A model generated the notes under the pieces. That model did not search any database, was not told where the DNA came from, and worked only from the letters and a program-made list of their open reading frames with translations. DNA of 64,000 nt from UBA4810 sp002479215 (GTDB taxonomy: Bacteria; Desulfobacterota; Syntrophia; Syntrophales; Smithellaceae), in assembly GCA_049514435.1 (NCBI GenBank), contig JBEKVB010000009.1, positions 1 to 64,000 on the forward strand. Direction: 5' to 3'. Below are positions 32,728 through 42,068 of this stretch, in pieces. The position numbers and the translations under genes are program-made. Every line of letters begins with the position of its first letter. Within the stretch, counting starts at the first letter, position 1.

Positions 32728-35100
32728 TTAACCTTTTTTCTTGCCCTTAGTCTCCAGAGCTAGCTTCAGGACATCCAGCATATCTTCGACAAAATGGAAC
32801 TTGATGCTTTTTTGCACATTGGCCGGAATATCTTCCATATCTTTGCGGTTCCAGGCCGGCAGAATGATCGTGGTAATGCCGGCACGATAAGCGGCAAGCA
32901 CCTTTTCCTTGATGCCGCCTACGGGAAGTACGGCGCCGCGTAAAGTGATTTCTCCTGTCATCGCCAAATCTTTTTTTATCTTGCGATTAGTTAGCAGTGA
33001 TGTGAGCGCGGTAAGCATGGTCACGCCCGCCGAGGGGCCGTCTTTGGGAATCGCTCCCGCGGGAACATGGATATGAATATCCAAATCCTCAAAGAAATTA
33101 GGCGCAACACCTAAAACTTTGGCGTTGGTGCGGATGAAACTCAAAGCCGCCGCCGCCGACTCTTTCATGACGTCGCCTAGCTGGCCGGTCAAAGTTAAGC
33201 TTTTCTTGCCTTTCATAGCGGTCGCTTCAATGAACAACAAATCGCCGCCGACTGGCGTCCAGGCGAGTCCTATGGCAATGCCGGGTTTGGATATGCGCGC
33301 GTCGAAATCCGTCACAACGCGAACCGGCCCAAGGTATTTGTGAATATCTTTCGGGCTTATTATTTTGGATTTGGTAGTACCCTCGGCAACCTCCGCAGCC
33401 ACGCCGCGGCAAACATTGGCGATTTCCCGCTCCAGATTTCGAACTCCGGCTTCTCTTGTGTAGCCGCAGATGATACTGTTTAGCGCTGCCGTCGCAATTT
33501 TGAGCTGATCGGCCGTCAGACCGTTTTCGGTCAATTGCCGGGGTATCAAATACCGCTCCGCTATCTTTACTTTTTCTTCCTGTGTGTAGCCGGTCAATTC
33601 GATTACTTCGAGTCTGTCCAAAAGCGCCGGAGGTATCGTATCCAGCATATTGGCCGTAGTGATAAACATAACGTGCGAAAGATCGAACGGCACATCCAGA
33701 TAGTGATCGGAAAAAGAATTATTTTGCTGGGGATCGAGCACCTCCAAAAGCGCCGAAGAAGGATCGCCGCGGAAATCACTGCCCACTTTATCTATTTCGT
33801 CGAGCATGAAAACAGGATTGTTGGATTCTGCGCGCCTCAGTCCCTGAATAATACGGCCAGGTAGAGCGCCGATGTATGTCCGTCGATGGCCTCGGATTTC
33901 CGCTTCGTCGTGGACACCTCCTAACGACATGCGCACAAATTTGCGGTCCAGCGCCCGCGCGATGGAATGTCCGAGCGAAGTCTTGCCCGTTCCCGGAGGC
34001 CCCACAAAACATAAAATCGGCCCTTTGGAATCCGGCTTTAATTTGCGCACGGAAAGGTATTCGATAATGCGCTTTTTCGCTTTAGCCAGTCCATAGTGGT
34101 CTTCATCAAGAACATCTCTGGCTTTTTTGATATCTAGATTATCGGCAGTGGATTCATTCCACGGCAGGGCGGTAATCCAATCGAGATATGTCGACGATAC
34201 CGTGTATTCCGCGGAGGCCGGATTCATGCGCGAAAGTCGCTCCAGCTCCCGCAACGCTTCCTTTTTCGCTTCTTCGGGAAGTTTTTTATCCTCGATTTTT
34301 TTGCGGTACTCTTCCGTCTCGACGGCATTTTCCTCGCCCTCGCCTAATTCCTGTTTGATCGCCTTCAATTGCTGGCGCAGATAATATTCGCGCTGACTTT
34401 TATCAATATCGTCCTTGACTTTTGTTTGAATTTTGTTGCCTAACTCCAGAACTTCCATCTGGTGATTGACCAAACGGGTCAATTCCTTCAGGCGCTCCTT
34501 TACATCAACGCTATCCAATATCTTCTGCTTTTCTTCTATAGGTGCATTGATAATCGAAGCAATCATATCGGCCAGTGTGCCTGCTTCGGTGATAGATTTG
34601 GCCATCGGACCGAATTCCGGCGGCAAAAAAGGCGAGAGCTTGAGAATACGGTCGAACAGAACAAGCAAATTAGCTACAAGGGCTTCGGTTTCAATATCTT
34701 TTACTTCCACTTCCTCGATAACTTTGATCCGCGCCTGCTGATAAGGTTTGCCTTCCACAAGCTCCACTATCTGAAAACGGCTGATACCCTGTAAAAGCAT
34801 TTGCGTTCGGCTATCTGAAGCCTTCGCCATTCTCAAAATGACCGCGCAGGTACCTATCGGATGGAAATCTTCCAGCCTGTAATGGTCTTTCTCACTGGTC
34901 AATTCTCTCTTGGCCATAATCAAACCGACCAGCCTATCCTTAGTCATGGCTTCATCGACAAGAAGTGAAGAATCGTTCCCAACTATTTCCAGGGGAATCA
35001 TCATTTTGGGAAACACTAAGGCATTATGCAGCGAAAGCACGGGAAGCACTTCCGGTATGGAAAATTTTTTATTTTCATCAGATATTTTTTGTTCAGTCAT
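32728..35100 (-). CDS. lon: ATP-dependent protease Lon
   Basis: 790-aa AAA+ serine protease degrading misfolded and regulatory proteins. The LON substrate-binding domain (residues 15-210) starts LPVLSLHNALVFPKMMIPLEI. The AAA+ module has Walker A GPPGTGKTSL and Walker B VFMLDEIDKV. The C-terminal protease domain contains the catalytic Ser in PKDGPSAGVTML and the Lys about 43 residues later in GGIKEKVLAAYRAG. It follows the hsp20 gene by 39 nt on the same strand, a natural heat-shock pair. Confidence 0.97.
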   Translation of the reverse strand: MTEQKISDENKKFSIPEVLPVLSLHNALVFPKMMIPLEIVGNDSSLLVDEAMTKDRLVGLIMAKRELTSEKDHYRLEDFHPIGTCAVILRMAKASDSRTQMLLQGISRFQIVELVEGKPYQQARIKVIEEVEVKDIETEALVANLLVLFDRILKLSPFLPPEFGPMAKSITEAGTLADMIASIINAPIEEKQKILDSVDVKERLKELTRLVNHQMEVLELGNKIQTKVKDDIDKSQREYYLRQQLKAIKQELGEGEENAVETEEYRKKIEDKKLPEEAKKEALRELERLSRMNPASAEYTVSSTYLDWITALPWNESTADNLDIKKARDVLDEDHYGLAKAKKRIIEYLSVRKLKPDSKGPILCFVGPPGTGKTSLGHSIARALDRKFVRMSLGGVHDEAEIRGHRRTYIGALPGRIIQGLRRAESNNPVFMLDEIDKVGSDFRGDPSSALLEVLDPQQNNSFSDHYLDVPFDLSHVMFITTANMLDTIPPALLDRLEVIELTGYTQEEKVKIAERYLIPRQLTENGLTADQLKIATAALNSIICGYTREAGVRNLEREIANVCRGVAAEVAEGTTKSKIISPKDIHKYLGPVRVVTDFDARISKPGIAIGLAWTPVGGDLLFIEATAMKGKKSLTLTGQLGDVMKESAAAALSFIRTNAKVLGVAPNFFEDLDIHIHVPAGAIPKDGPSAGVTMLTALTSLLTNRKIKKDLAMTGEITLRGAVLPVGGIKEKVLAAYRAGITTIILPAWNRKDMEDIPANVQKSIKFHFVEDMLDVLKLALETKGKKKG

Positions 35101-35139
35101 TAAACCCTCCGGGTTTTTATCGAAAAGGTATAACCTTAG

Positions 35140-35592
35140 TTATTGTTCATCGGTTTTTATTTCAACGCGGCGCGTTTTGTTCGCTGCTAATTTGTTGACT
35201 CTGATCATCAGCACTCCGTCGGCATAAGAAGCAATTGCGGATTCTGCATCCACTGTTTCCGGCAAAGCAATACTCCTTTCAAAATAGCCTCGCGGTATTT
35301 CGGCGAGACGATAGCGAGCGCTCTTTAAATCGGCAATAGCCTTGCGCACTCCCGCAATTTTTATTTTTCTATGGTCAATTTCTATATGCAGTTCTTCCTT
35401 ATTTAGTCCCGCAAGGTCAGCCAGAATGATAATCTCGTCTATTGATTCATAGACATCAATGTTCGGCCGCCAAATCGATTCGTAATATTTAAATATTGGA
35501 CTAACCAAATGAAAGACTTCATGCACCGCTTTCTGGAATTCCTCTTCAAAATTACTGCCAAACTTAATTTTAATGAAGTTCATTTCTCTCAC
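35140..35592 (-). CDS. Small heat shock protein, Hsp20/alpha-crystallin family
   Basis: 150-aa ATP-independent holdase. The alpha-crystallin domain runs from about residue 45 (WRPNIDVYESIDEIIILADLAGL) to the family-typical segment GYFERSIALPE and the C-terminal strand ADGVLMIRVNK. A short IXI-like tail is not obvious. Upstream of lon on the same strand, so probably co-expressed; no sigma-32 or CIRCE site is recognisable in the 260-bp gap shared with typA. Confidence 0.93.
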   Translation of the reverse strand: MREMNFIKIKFGSNFEEEFQKAVHEVFHLVSPIFKYYESIWRPNIDVYESIDEIIILADLAGLNKEELHIEIDHRKIKIAGVRKAIADLKSARYRLAEIPRGYFERSIALPETVDAESAIASYADGVLMIRVNKLAANKTRRVEIKTDEQ

Positions 35593-35855
35593 CTATTAGG
35601 TTGATGATTTAATAAGGACTATTGACCAAATATAGTGATCTACCGCCGATTTGTAAAGGCTATCTTTTGAATTATCATTTTTGGCGGCAAAGATATACAA
35701 AAAGAAATAGCTGGCTAAAAAGCTATCTTTTTGCTATGGAAGCGCGCTCAAATGAAGAAAGGTTTTGGCCATCCCAAGTTAAAATTGGTTACATTCCAGC
35801 AGGTATCTATCGAGAAAACCAGTTCCAGAAAGATGAGCTGAAGAAATTTAGATTG

Positions 35856-37673
35856 ATGAAAAAAAATCATATAAGGAATATTGCCATAATTTCCCATGTC
35901 GATCACGGCAAAACCACGCTGCTTAACGCCATGTTGAAGCAAACGGGAGTGTTTCGGGTTAATCAGACCGTCGAGGATCGCGTGATGGATTCGCTGGATT
36001 TGGAAAAAGAGCGCGGCATCACCATCATGGCGAAAAATACCGCGGTTGATTACAATGGCGTAAAAATAAATATTGTGGACACGCCCGGCCATGCCGATTT
36101 CGGCGGCGAGGTGGAACGAAGCCTGAACATGGTTGACGGCGCGATTCTTTTAGTCGATGCCAGCGAAGGACCGCTGCCGCAAACGCGGTTTGTCTTAAAA
36201 AAAGCTCTGGCACTACATCTGCCGATTATTCTGGTTATCAATAAAATCGACCGCTCTGACGCGCGTATTGAAGAAGTAATCAACGATACCTACGACCTCT
36301 TTATCGATTTAGGCGCCGGGGAAAACCAAATTGAATTTCCGATACTCTACACTAATGCCAAAATCGGTGTCAGCCATAAAAAAATTGGCGATGACAGTAC
36401 CGACCTGCGGCCACTGCTGCAAACAATCATCGAATATATACCCGCGCCGCGAGGAAAAGATGAAGACATCCCTCAATTTCTCGTTACCAATCTGGACTAT
36501 GATTCTTACGTGGGGCAAATTGCCGTCGGACGTCTGCAAAGCGGCAAACTGGAAATGAATATCAACTACAGCCTTTGCACCAAAGAAAAAATAGTTCCGG
36601 GCATCAAGTTCACCGCGCTTTACACTTTTTACGGTCTTACAAAAAAAGCGGCAACGAGCGTTGAATCCGGGGATATTATCGCTTTATCCGGAGTGGAAAA
36701 TGTCAGTATCGGTGATACTATATCATCTATTACCGATCCACGACCGCTGCCCCGCCTGCAAGTGGATGAGCCGACCGTATCCATGATGTTTTATGTCAAT
36801 GATAGTCCTTTTGCCGGTACAGAAGGGAAATATCTTACCTCGCGCCATTTGCTGGAGAGGCTGGAAAAAGAAGCCCTGAGAAATGTCGCCATTAAAATTA
36901 AAAAGCTGGACAGGACCGACGCGTTTGAAGTTTGCGGACGTGGCGAACTGCAGATGGCAGTTTTAATTGAAACAATGCGCCGTGAAGGCTATGAACTAAT
37001 GGTTTCGCGGCCACAGGTTATTACCAAAGAGCAAAACGGTAAAACTTTGGAACCGGTGGAAAGGCTTTTTCTGGATATACCGGAAGAGTTTGTGGGAAAA
37101 ATTACGGAAAAATTATCCATCAGAAAAGGGCGTATGGAAGGCCTTATTAATAAAGGCAGCGGGAGAGTCAGTATGGAATTTTTGATCCCTTCCCGCGGAT
37201 TAATCGGCTTTCGCAGCCAGTTTTTGACCGATACCAAAGGCGGCGGAGTCATGAATTCGCTATTGGAAGATTACGCTCCCTGGTTTGGTTCCATTCCTCA
37301 ACGCATGACCGGCACATTAGTCGCCGACCGTTTAGGCCGTGTTACATCTTACGCGAGCTTCGCAATGGAAGACCGTGGCGAAATGATTGTGGAAATCGGG
37401 ACGGAAGTTTACGCGGGCATGATCGTGGGAGAGCGCAACCGGAGCGGTGATTTGAATGTGAACATCATCAAGGAAAAGAAGCTGACCAATATGCGGGCAT
37501 CCACATCCGATGCCACAATCATTTTGCGCCCGCCGCACATTTTATCTCTGGATCAGGCGATAGAATTTATTGCCGAAGATGAGCTCGTGGAAATTACCCC
37601 TAAAAGTGTACGCCTGAGGAAAATGGAGCTCGACGCTACCAGGCGTCAGCAGAAAAGCCGTAAAGACGAATAG
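35856..37673 (+). CDS. typA: Translational GTPase TypA/BipA
   Basis: 605-aa ribosome-associated GTPase needed under stress and for 50S assembly. G1 SHVDHGKTTLL, G2/G3 ERGITI and DTPGHADFGG, and G4 NKIDR are present. EF-Tu domain 2, an EF-G-like domain and the BipA-specific C-terminal region (SRGLIGFRSQFLTDTKG) follow. The frame is open back to 35622, but the normal family start is MKKNHIRNIAIISHVDHG at ATG 35856; the extra 78 codons do not resemble TypA. Confidence 0.95.
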   Translation: MKKNHIRNIAIISHVDHGKTTLLNAMLKQTGVFRVNQTVEDRVMDSLDLEKERGITIMAKNTAVDYNGVKINIVDTPGHADFGGEVERSLNMVDGAILLVDASEGPLPQTRFVLKKALALHLPIILVINKIDRSDARIEEVINDTYDLFIDLGAGENQIEFPILYTNAKIGVSHKKIGDDSTDLRPLLQTIIEYIPAPRGKDEDIPQFLVTNLDYDSYVGQIAVGRLQSGKLEMNINYSLCTKEKIVPGIKFTALYTFYGLTKKAATSVESGDIIALSGVENVSIGDTISSITDPRPLPRLQVDEPTVSMMFYVNDSPFAGTEGKYLTSRHLLERLEKEALRNVAIKIKKLDRTDAFEVCGRGELQMAVLIETMRREGYELMVSRPQVITKEQNGKTLEPVERLFLDIPEEFVGKITEKLSIRKGRMEGLINKGSGRVSMEFLIPSRGLIGFRSQFLTDTKGGGVMNSLLEDYAPWFGSIPQRMTGTLVADRLGRVTSYASFAMEDRGEMIVEIGTEVYAGMIVGERNRSGDLNVNIIKEKKLTNMRASTSDATIILRPPHILSLDQAIEFIAEDELVEITPKSVRLRKMELDATRRQQKSRKDE

Positions 37674-37720
37674 TCAAGTTAGGGAACTGTTGCGTCAGTT
37701 CCCTACAAATTCAACAGTCT

Positions 37721-38689
37721 ATGATTAGCGAAATTCAAAAAAACTTTTATCGCATAACTTTGCGTATGCCGTATCGCTTAAGGCACGTGCATGCTTATCT
37801 TTTAGCTCAGGATAAGCAACTGGCACTGTTTGACACCGGACTCAATATGCCCGGTGCTTATGAAACGCTGAAGAAGGACTTGGCCAGCATCGGCTTCAGC
37901 ATTAGTAACATCAGGCATATTTTTTTGACGCACGTGCACACGGATCACTGCAGCATGGCCGGTCTGCTGCAAAAAAAGACAAACGTGAAAATTTATCTTT
38001 CTGCCGCGGCTTTCGACGAATATCTACATTTTCGTCAGGCGGATTCAGCGGTCAGCCAGGCCAGGCAATTCTACTCACGACATGGTATGTCTTCTCACGA
38101 AATCGACGCGGTAATCGAAGAATATGAAGACATGCGCGGCATCATAACCGAATTTAATACCGATGATTATCTGCAGAATAAAGAAGTGCATGAATTCGGC
38201 GACTGGAAATTTGAAGTCATTTTTACTCCGGGACACGCCACCGGACATGTTTGTTTTTTCGTCAGAAAAGAAGGAATTCTGTTGGCCGGAGATCACATCC
38301 TGCCCTATATAGCGCCGAGCCTAAGCCCCAACATATTTGACGATAATTTCCGTCCATTGCAAACTTATTCAGATTCTCTGCAGGTTATAGAACAATTGCC
38401 TTTAACCACAATACATCCGGGGCATGGTAATTCTTTTAACGGTGTGAGCGAACGCCTGTCTGAAATACGCGCCTACCACGAGCAAAGAAAACAATTGATT
38501 TTTGGTTTTGTCAATGAAATACCAAAAACCACTTACGCGTTGGCTAACGAGATCTTCGGCAATAGCATGCCTGATTTTGAAAAATTTATGGCCTTGAACG
38601 AAACCTATGTCTATTTGAAAGAGCTTAAATCTGAAGGCTCGATAAAAGAAAGAATGGATGGCAGTGTTTTAGTTTATACCGCCTGTTGA
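37721..38689 (+). CDS. Metallo-beta-lactamase-fold hydrolase
   Basis: 322 aa. Metal ligands are in LTHVHTDHCSM (residues 70-80), the central TPGHATGHVCF and the C-terminal IHPGHGN, with Asp in LLAGDHIL, so the site is complete. A C-terminal helical domain (residues 245-322) resembles the winged-helix extension (BLACT_WH) of LACTB2-like proteins. Candidate activities are thioester or lactone hydrolysis or RNA cleavage. It lies between typA and prfC with short gaps, probably one transcript. Confidence 0.88.
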   Translation: MISEIQKNFYRITLRMPYRLRHVHAYLLAQDKQLALFDTGLNMPGAYETLKKDLASIGFSISNIRHIFLTHVHTDHCSMAGLLQKKTNVKIYLSAAAFDEYLHFRQADSAVSQARQFYSRHGMSSHEIDAVIEEYEDMRGIITEFNTDDYLQNKEVHEFGDWKFEVIFTPGHATGHVCFFVRKEGILLAGDHILPYIAPSLSPNIFDDNFRPLQTYSDSLQVIEQLPLTTIHPGHGNSFNGVSERLSEIRAYHEQRKQLIFGFVNEIPKTTYALANEIFGNSMPDFEKFMALNETYVYLKELKSEGSIKERMDGSVLVYTAC

Positions 38690-38701
38690 AGTGAGGTTAT
38701 T

Positions 38702-40288
38702 TTGAGTAAACATCTACAAAAAGAAATTGAACGCCGCCGGACATTCGGCATCATCAGCCATCCCGACGCGGGCAAAACCACGCTCACCGAAAAACTTTTA
38801 CTTTTCGGCGGGGCCATCCAGCTTGCCGGAGCGGTAAAAGCCCGCAAAGCCTCTAAACATGCTTTGAGCGATTGGATGGCCATCGAGAAGGAACGCGGCA
38901 TTTCGGTAACTTCATCGGTAATGAAATTCGAATATGCCGGCTGCGAAATAAACCTTTTGGACACGCCCGGCCATCAGGATTTTTCCGAAGACACTTACCG
39001 CGTCCTCACAGCGGTCGATAGCGCCTTGATGGTGATTGACGGTGCCAAAGGCGTAGAGACGCAGACCCAAAAGCTTATGGAAGTTTGCCGTTTGCGCAAT
39101 ACGCCGATCATAACTTTTATCAATAAACTGGATCGTGATTGCCTGCCGCCGCTGGAAATTCTCGCTGACATAGAAGATAAGCTGCAAATTGAGTGCTCGC
39201 CCTTATCCTGGCCTATCGGCATGGGCAAGCGCTTCAAAGGCGTTTACAATCTTTATGATAAGAAATTACACTTGTTCACATCGGGAAAAGCAAAGCGTTC
39301 GGAAGATGGAGTCGTAATTAACAATTTATCTGATCCGCTTCTTGATGAACTTTTAGAGAGCCAGGCCAGTGAACTCCGGGACGAAATCGCCTTGCTGGAA
39401 GGGGCAGCCAATCCATTTGATTTGAAAGAATACTTAAAAGCCAGCCAAACACCGGTTTTCTTCGGCAGCGCCATTAACAATTTCGGTGTAAAGGAACTTC
39501 TGGATGCTTTTGTGGAAATCGCGCCGCCGCCTGTTGCACGTCCTACAACAACCAGGGAAGTCAGGCCGGAGGAAAATGATTTTTCCGGTTTTGTTTTTAA
39601 AATACAGGCCAACATGGATCCAGCGCACCGCGACCGCATCGCTTTTATGCGGATTTGCTCGGGCAAATTCCAGCGCGGCATGCGCGTGATGCATCACCGC
39701 ATCGGTAAAGAAGTTTCTTTAGCCAATGCCACTATTTTTATGGCGCAGGACCGCACCAATATCGAAGAAGCTTATCCGGGCGACATCATCGGCATCCATA
39801 ATCATGGCACCATTAAGATCGGCGATACATTTACGCAAAAGGAGCCGCTGAAGTTTACCGGCATTCCTCATTTTGCCCCGGAGCATTTCTGCCGTGTGCG
39901 GTTAAAAGATCCATTAAGAATAAAACACCTGCAAAAGGGGCTTACCCAGCTTTCGGAAGAAGGCGCGATTCAAGTTTTTAAACCTCTGTGGGGCTCGGAC
40001 AATATCTTAGGCGCGGTCGGCGCTCTGCAATTTGACGTGACGATGGCGCGGCTCAAAGACGAGTACAGCGTCTATGCCGACTACGAAAAAACCGATTATG
40101 CGGCCGCCCGCTGGGTAACCTATGACGACGCCAAAATCATGGAAGATTTTCAGAAGAAAAATTCGACGAACCTTGCTCTCGATACAGAAGGAAATCTAGT
40201 TTATCTGGCCTTAAGTGAGTGGCGCCTCTCACACACCATGGAAGAATGGCCGCGGATTCAATTCCATAAAACCATGGAAAAAAGTTGA
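38702..40288 (+). CDS. prfC: Peptide chain release factor 3
   Basis: 528-aa GTPase that recycles RF1/RF2 from the ribosome. G1 ISHPDAGKTTLTEKLL, the RF3-specific VKARKASKHALSDWMAIEKERGISV, G3 DTPGHQDFSEDTYR and G4 NKLDRDCLPP match RF3 rather than EF-G. Domains 2 and 3 follow to the end, normal length. The start is a TTG at 38702, preceded by GAGG at a normal distance. Confidence 0.96.
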   Translation: MSKHLQKEIERRRTFGIISHPDAGKTTLTEKLLLFGGAIQLAGAVKARKASKHALSDWMAIEKERGISVTSSVMKFEYAGCEINLLDTPGHQDFSEDTYRVLTAVDSALMVIDGAKGVETQTQKLMEVCRLRNTPIITFINKLDRDCLPPLEILADIEDKLQIECSPLSWPIGMGKRFKGVYNLYDKKLHLFTSGKAKRSEDGVVINNLSDPLLDELLESQASELRDEIALLEGAANPFDLKEYLKASQTPVFFGSAINNFGVKELLDAFVEIAPPPVARPTTTREVRPEENDFSGFVFKIQANMDPAHRDRIAFMRICSGKFQRGMRVMHHRIGKEVSLANATIFMAQDRTNIEEAYPGDIIGIHNHGTIKIGDTFTQKEPLKFTGIPHFAPEHFCRVRLKDPLRIKHLQKGLTQLSEEGAIQVFKPLWGSDNILGAVGALQFDVTMARLKDEYSVYADYEKTDYAAARWVTYDDAKIMEDFQKKNSTNLALDTEGNLVYLALSEWRLSHTMEEWPRIQFHKTMEKS

Positions 40289-40310
40289 TCATACGACCTA
40301 ATTTTTCTTT

Positions 40311-40502
40311 TCATTTCGTTGGTTTTAAGCGTTTATCCATGCCAGTGAAACCGCAATCCGGTTCGTAGCAGGTGACATTAAGAAACTCGCATTTTTGTTT
40401 ACAAACAGGGCAATTTTCAGGCGGGCTAACAACAACTATAGTATTGCCGCAGTTACTGCATTTCCACGTATTTTTAGGAATGGTTGGCTTATTGTCTGTC
40501 AT
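40311..40502 (-). CDS. Small rubredoxin-like zinc/iron ribbon protein
   Basis: 63 aa. WKCSNCGNTI and ENCPVCKQKCEFLNVTCYEPDCGF provide two CxxC-type knuckles plus extra Cys, similar to the short rubredoxin-like ribbon proteins found beside rubrerythrins in anaerobes. Could bind Fe or Zn and carry electrons. Convergent with prfC, divergent from queF. Confidence 0.75.
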   Translation of the reverse strand: MTDNKPTIPKNTWKCSNCGNTIVVVSPPENCPVCKQKCEFLNVTCYEPDCGFTGMDKRLKPTK

Positions 40503-40632
40503 ATCAATATCTCCTTTCGGAAATTATGAACAAATTTAGCACAAAAACGATATTCGTTGTGAAGATTTTTTGCTCTTGTAATTAATCATTACTTTCGGTA
40601 AACGGATATACTATTTTTTTCCGGAGAAGAGC

Positions 40633-41049
40633 ATGGCCAATGGCACGAAAAAAAATGATCTGTCCGGGTTGACTCTGCTGGGCAAAGCGACGAAACCGTT
40701 GCGCAAGCTGGAGACGTTTCCCAATCATAATGACCAGCGCGATTATGTAATTACCCTGCAAACCGAAGAATTTACCTGTGTTTGTCCCAAGACTAATCAG
40801 CCGGATTTCGCTAAAATCAAAATTCAATACATCCCAGATAAGAAAATAATCGAGTCCAAATCTCTAAAATTGTATCTATGGTCTTTCCGCAATGAAGGAG
40901 TTTTCCACGAACACGTCACCAATATAATTCTTGATGATTTGGTAGCCGCGCTCCAGCCACGCTGGTGCAAAGTAAGCGCGGAATTTGCCGTTCGCGGGGG
41001 TATTGGAATTACAGTCGACGCGGAATTCGACAGCGAGCATTCCCCGTAG
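40633..41049 (+). CDS. queF: NADPH-dependent 7-cyano-7-deazaguanine reductase
   Basis: Reduces preQ0 to preQ1 in queuosine synthesis. 138 aa, the short unimodular QueF form. The substrate-thioimide Cys lies in EEFTCVCPKTNQPDF (residues 50-64), and ESKSLKLYLWSFRNEGVFHE is the QueF signature with the NADPH-binding motif. The stop codon falls inside the hairpin CCCGTAGC/GCTACGGG. A transporter for queuosine precursors follows. No preQ1 riboswitch consensus is visible in the 130-bp upstream gap. Confidence 0.95.
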   Translation: MANGTKKNDLSGLTLLGKATKPLRKLETFPNHNDQRDYVITLQTEEFTCVCPKTNQPDFAKIKIQYIPDKKIIESKSLKLYLWSFRNEGVFHEHVTNIILDDLVAALQPRWCKVSAEFAVRGGIGITVDAEFDSEHSP

Positions 41050-41136
41050 CTTGCTACGGGATAAGCGAGCGAATACTGAATGATATCGTTCCTTAAGAAT
41101 TGAAGATTATCTGCGGCTTGCCGCGGATAGCTTCAA
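41043..41136. repeat. Two small palindromes between queF and yhhQ-like gene
   Basis: CCCGTAGC/GCTACGGG (41043-41060) overlaps the queF stop. A second, longer imperfect palindrome runs from TTGAAG (41100) to CTTCAA (41136) with inner TGCGGC/GCCGCG arms. No T-run follows either, so they are better described as REP-like repeats than as terminators. Confidence 0.55.
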
Positions 41137-41175
41137 TACAAAAAGTGACGACTTCGTAAAAGGATGTGTTGTCCA

Positions 41176-41895
41176 ATGGAAGAAATCAGCAAGGATAATG
41201 CGCGCCAGCGCTGGCTGCCTTTGATTTCGGCTATATTTGTCACCACTTTAATCATTTCCAATATTATCGCTGTAAAGCTCGTTTCCGTAGGCGGGTTAAT
41301 CATGCCTGCGGCGATTTTTATTTTCCCCATCTCTTACATCTTCGGCGATATTCTGACGGAAGTATACGGCTACGCCCGTTCCCGCCGCGTTATCTGGATA
41401 GGTTTTTTCTGCAACCTGTTGGCTGTCGCAGCAATATGGATCAGCATTAACCTGCCCGCCGCTCCCGTATGGAATTTAGGAGCTTTTGAATCCTCGGCAA
41501 CGGCGCAAAAAGCTTATGCAGCTATATTTAGCTTTACCCCGCGGATTTTGATTGCTTCCTTTGCCGCTTATCTGTTCGGTGAATTTATCAATTCTTTTGT
41601 GTTGGCCAAGATGAAGATAGTGACCAGCGGCAAACATCTCTGGACACGCTTAATGGGCTCGACTTTGCTCGGACAATTGGCCGATTCCGGCATTTTTATC
41701 ACTCTGGCTTTTTATGGTGCAATACCAACTGCGATTTTAGGAAAGATAATTCTGGCCCAATGGATTATAAAATCAGCTTACGAAGCTTTGGCTACACCTT
41801 TTACTTACCTCATCGTCGGTTTTTTGAAGAAAACGGAAAAAGAAGATTACTACGATTACAGAACAAATTTTAATCCGCTGATGTGGAAGGAATAA
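41176..41895 (+). CDS. Queuosine precursor transporter, YhhQ/VUT family
   Basis: About 239 aa with six hydrophobic segments. Family features are LIISNIIAVKLVSVGGLIMPAAIFIFPISYIFGDILTEVYGY near the N-terminus, TRLMGSTLLGQLADSGIF, and YEALATPFTYLIVGFLKK. YhhQ imports preQ0/preQ1 (queine in some lineages), which fits its position behind queF. An ATG at 41164 would add four residues (MCCP); I prefer 41176 because AGGA then lies at a usable distance. Confidence 0.9.
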   Translation: MEEISKDNARQRWLPLISAIFVTTLIISNIIAVKLVSVGGLIMPAAIFIFPISYIFGDILTEVYGYARSRRVIWIGFFCNLLAVAAIWISINLPAAPVWNLGAFESSATAQKAYAAIFSFTPRILIASFAAYLFGEFINSFVLAKMKIVTSGKHLWTRLMGSTLLGQLADSGIFITLAFYGAIPTAILGKIILAQWIIKSAYEALATPFTYLIVGFLKKTEKEDYYDYRTNFNPLMWKE

Positions 41896-41984
41896 ATATA
41901 CGGATGGCTGGGCAAAATCACTGCAAAGTTATCACGCGGAGATTAAATCAAAGTAGTCGAATCTTGCTGATTTCATGACGTAAC

Positions 41985-42068
41985 TTTTCCTTTTCATTTT
42001 TTTTTTGAAATGAAGTAGCATAAAATAAAATTCTTTAAAATACCCACTGGGTATATTAATTGTTCAAT
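41985..42068 (+). other. attI-like leader of cassette pair B-C
   Basis: Contains TACCCACTGGGTATATTAATTG|TTCAAT; the TACCC/GGGTA palindrome is perfect here. The final 41 bp match the other three leaders, and the copy at 14649 is recognisably related over about 80 bp. TTGAAA (42006) with TAAAAT 15 nt later could be a cassette promoter. Confidence 0.7.

Noticed and set aside
40503..40632. preQ1 riboswitch upstream of queF
   Set aside because: I could not find the preQ1-I or preQ1-II conserved strings in the 130-bp gap; the short gap holds only a promoter-sized AT-rich stretch.
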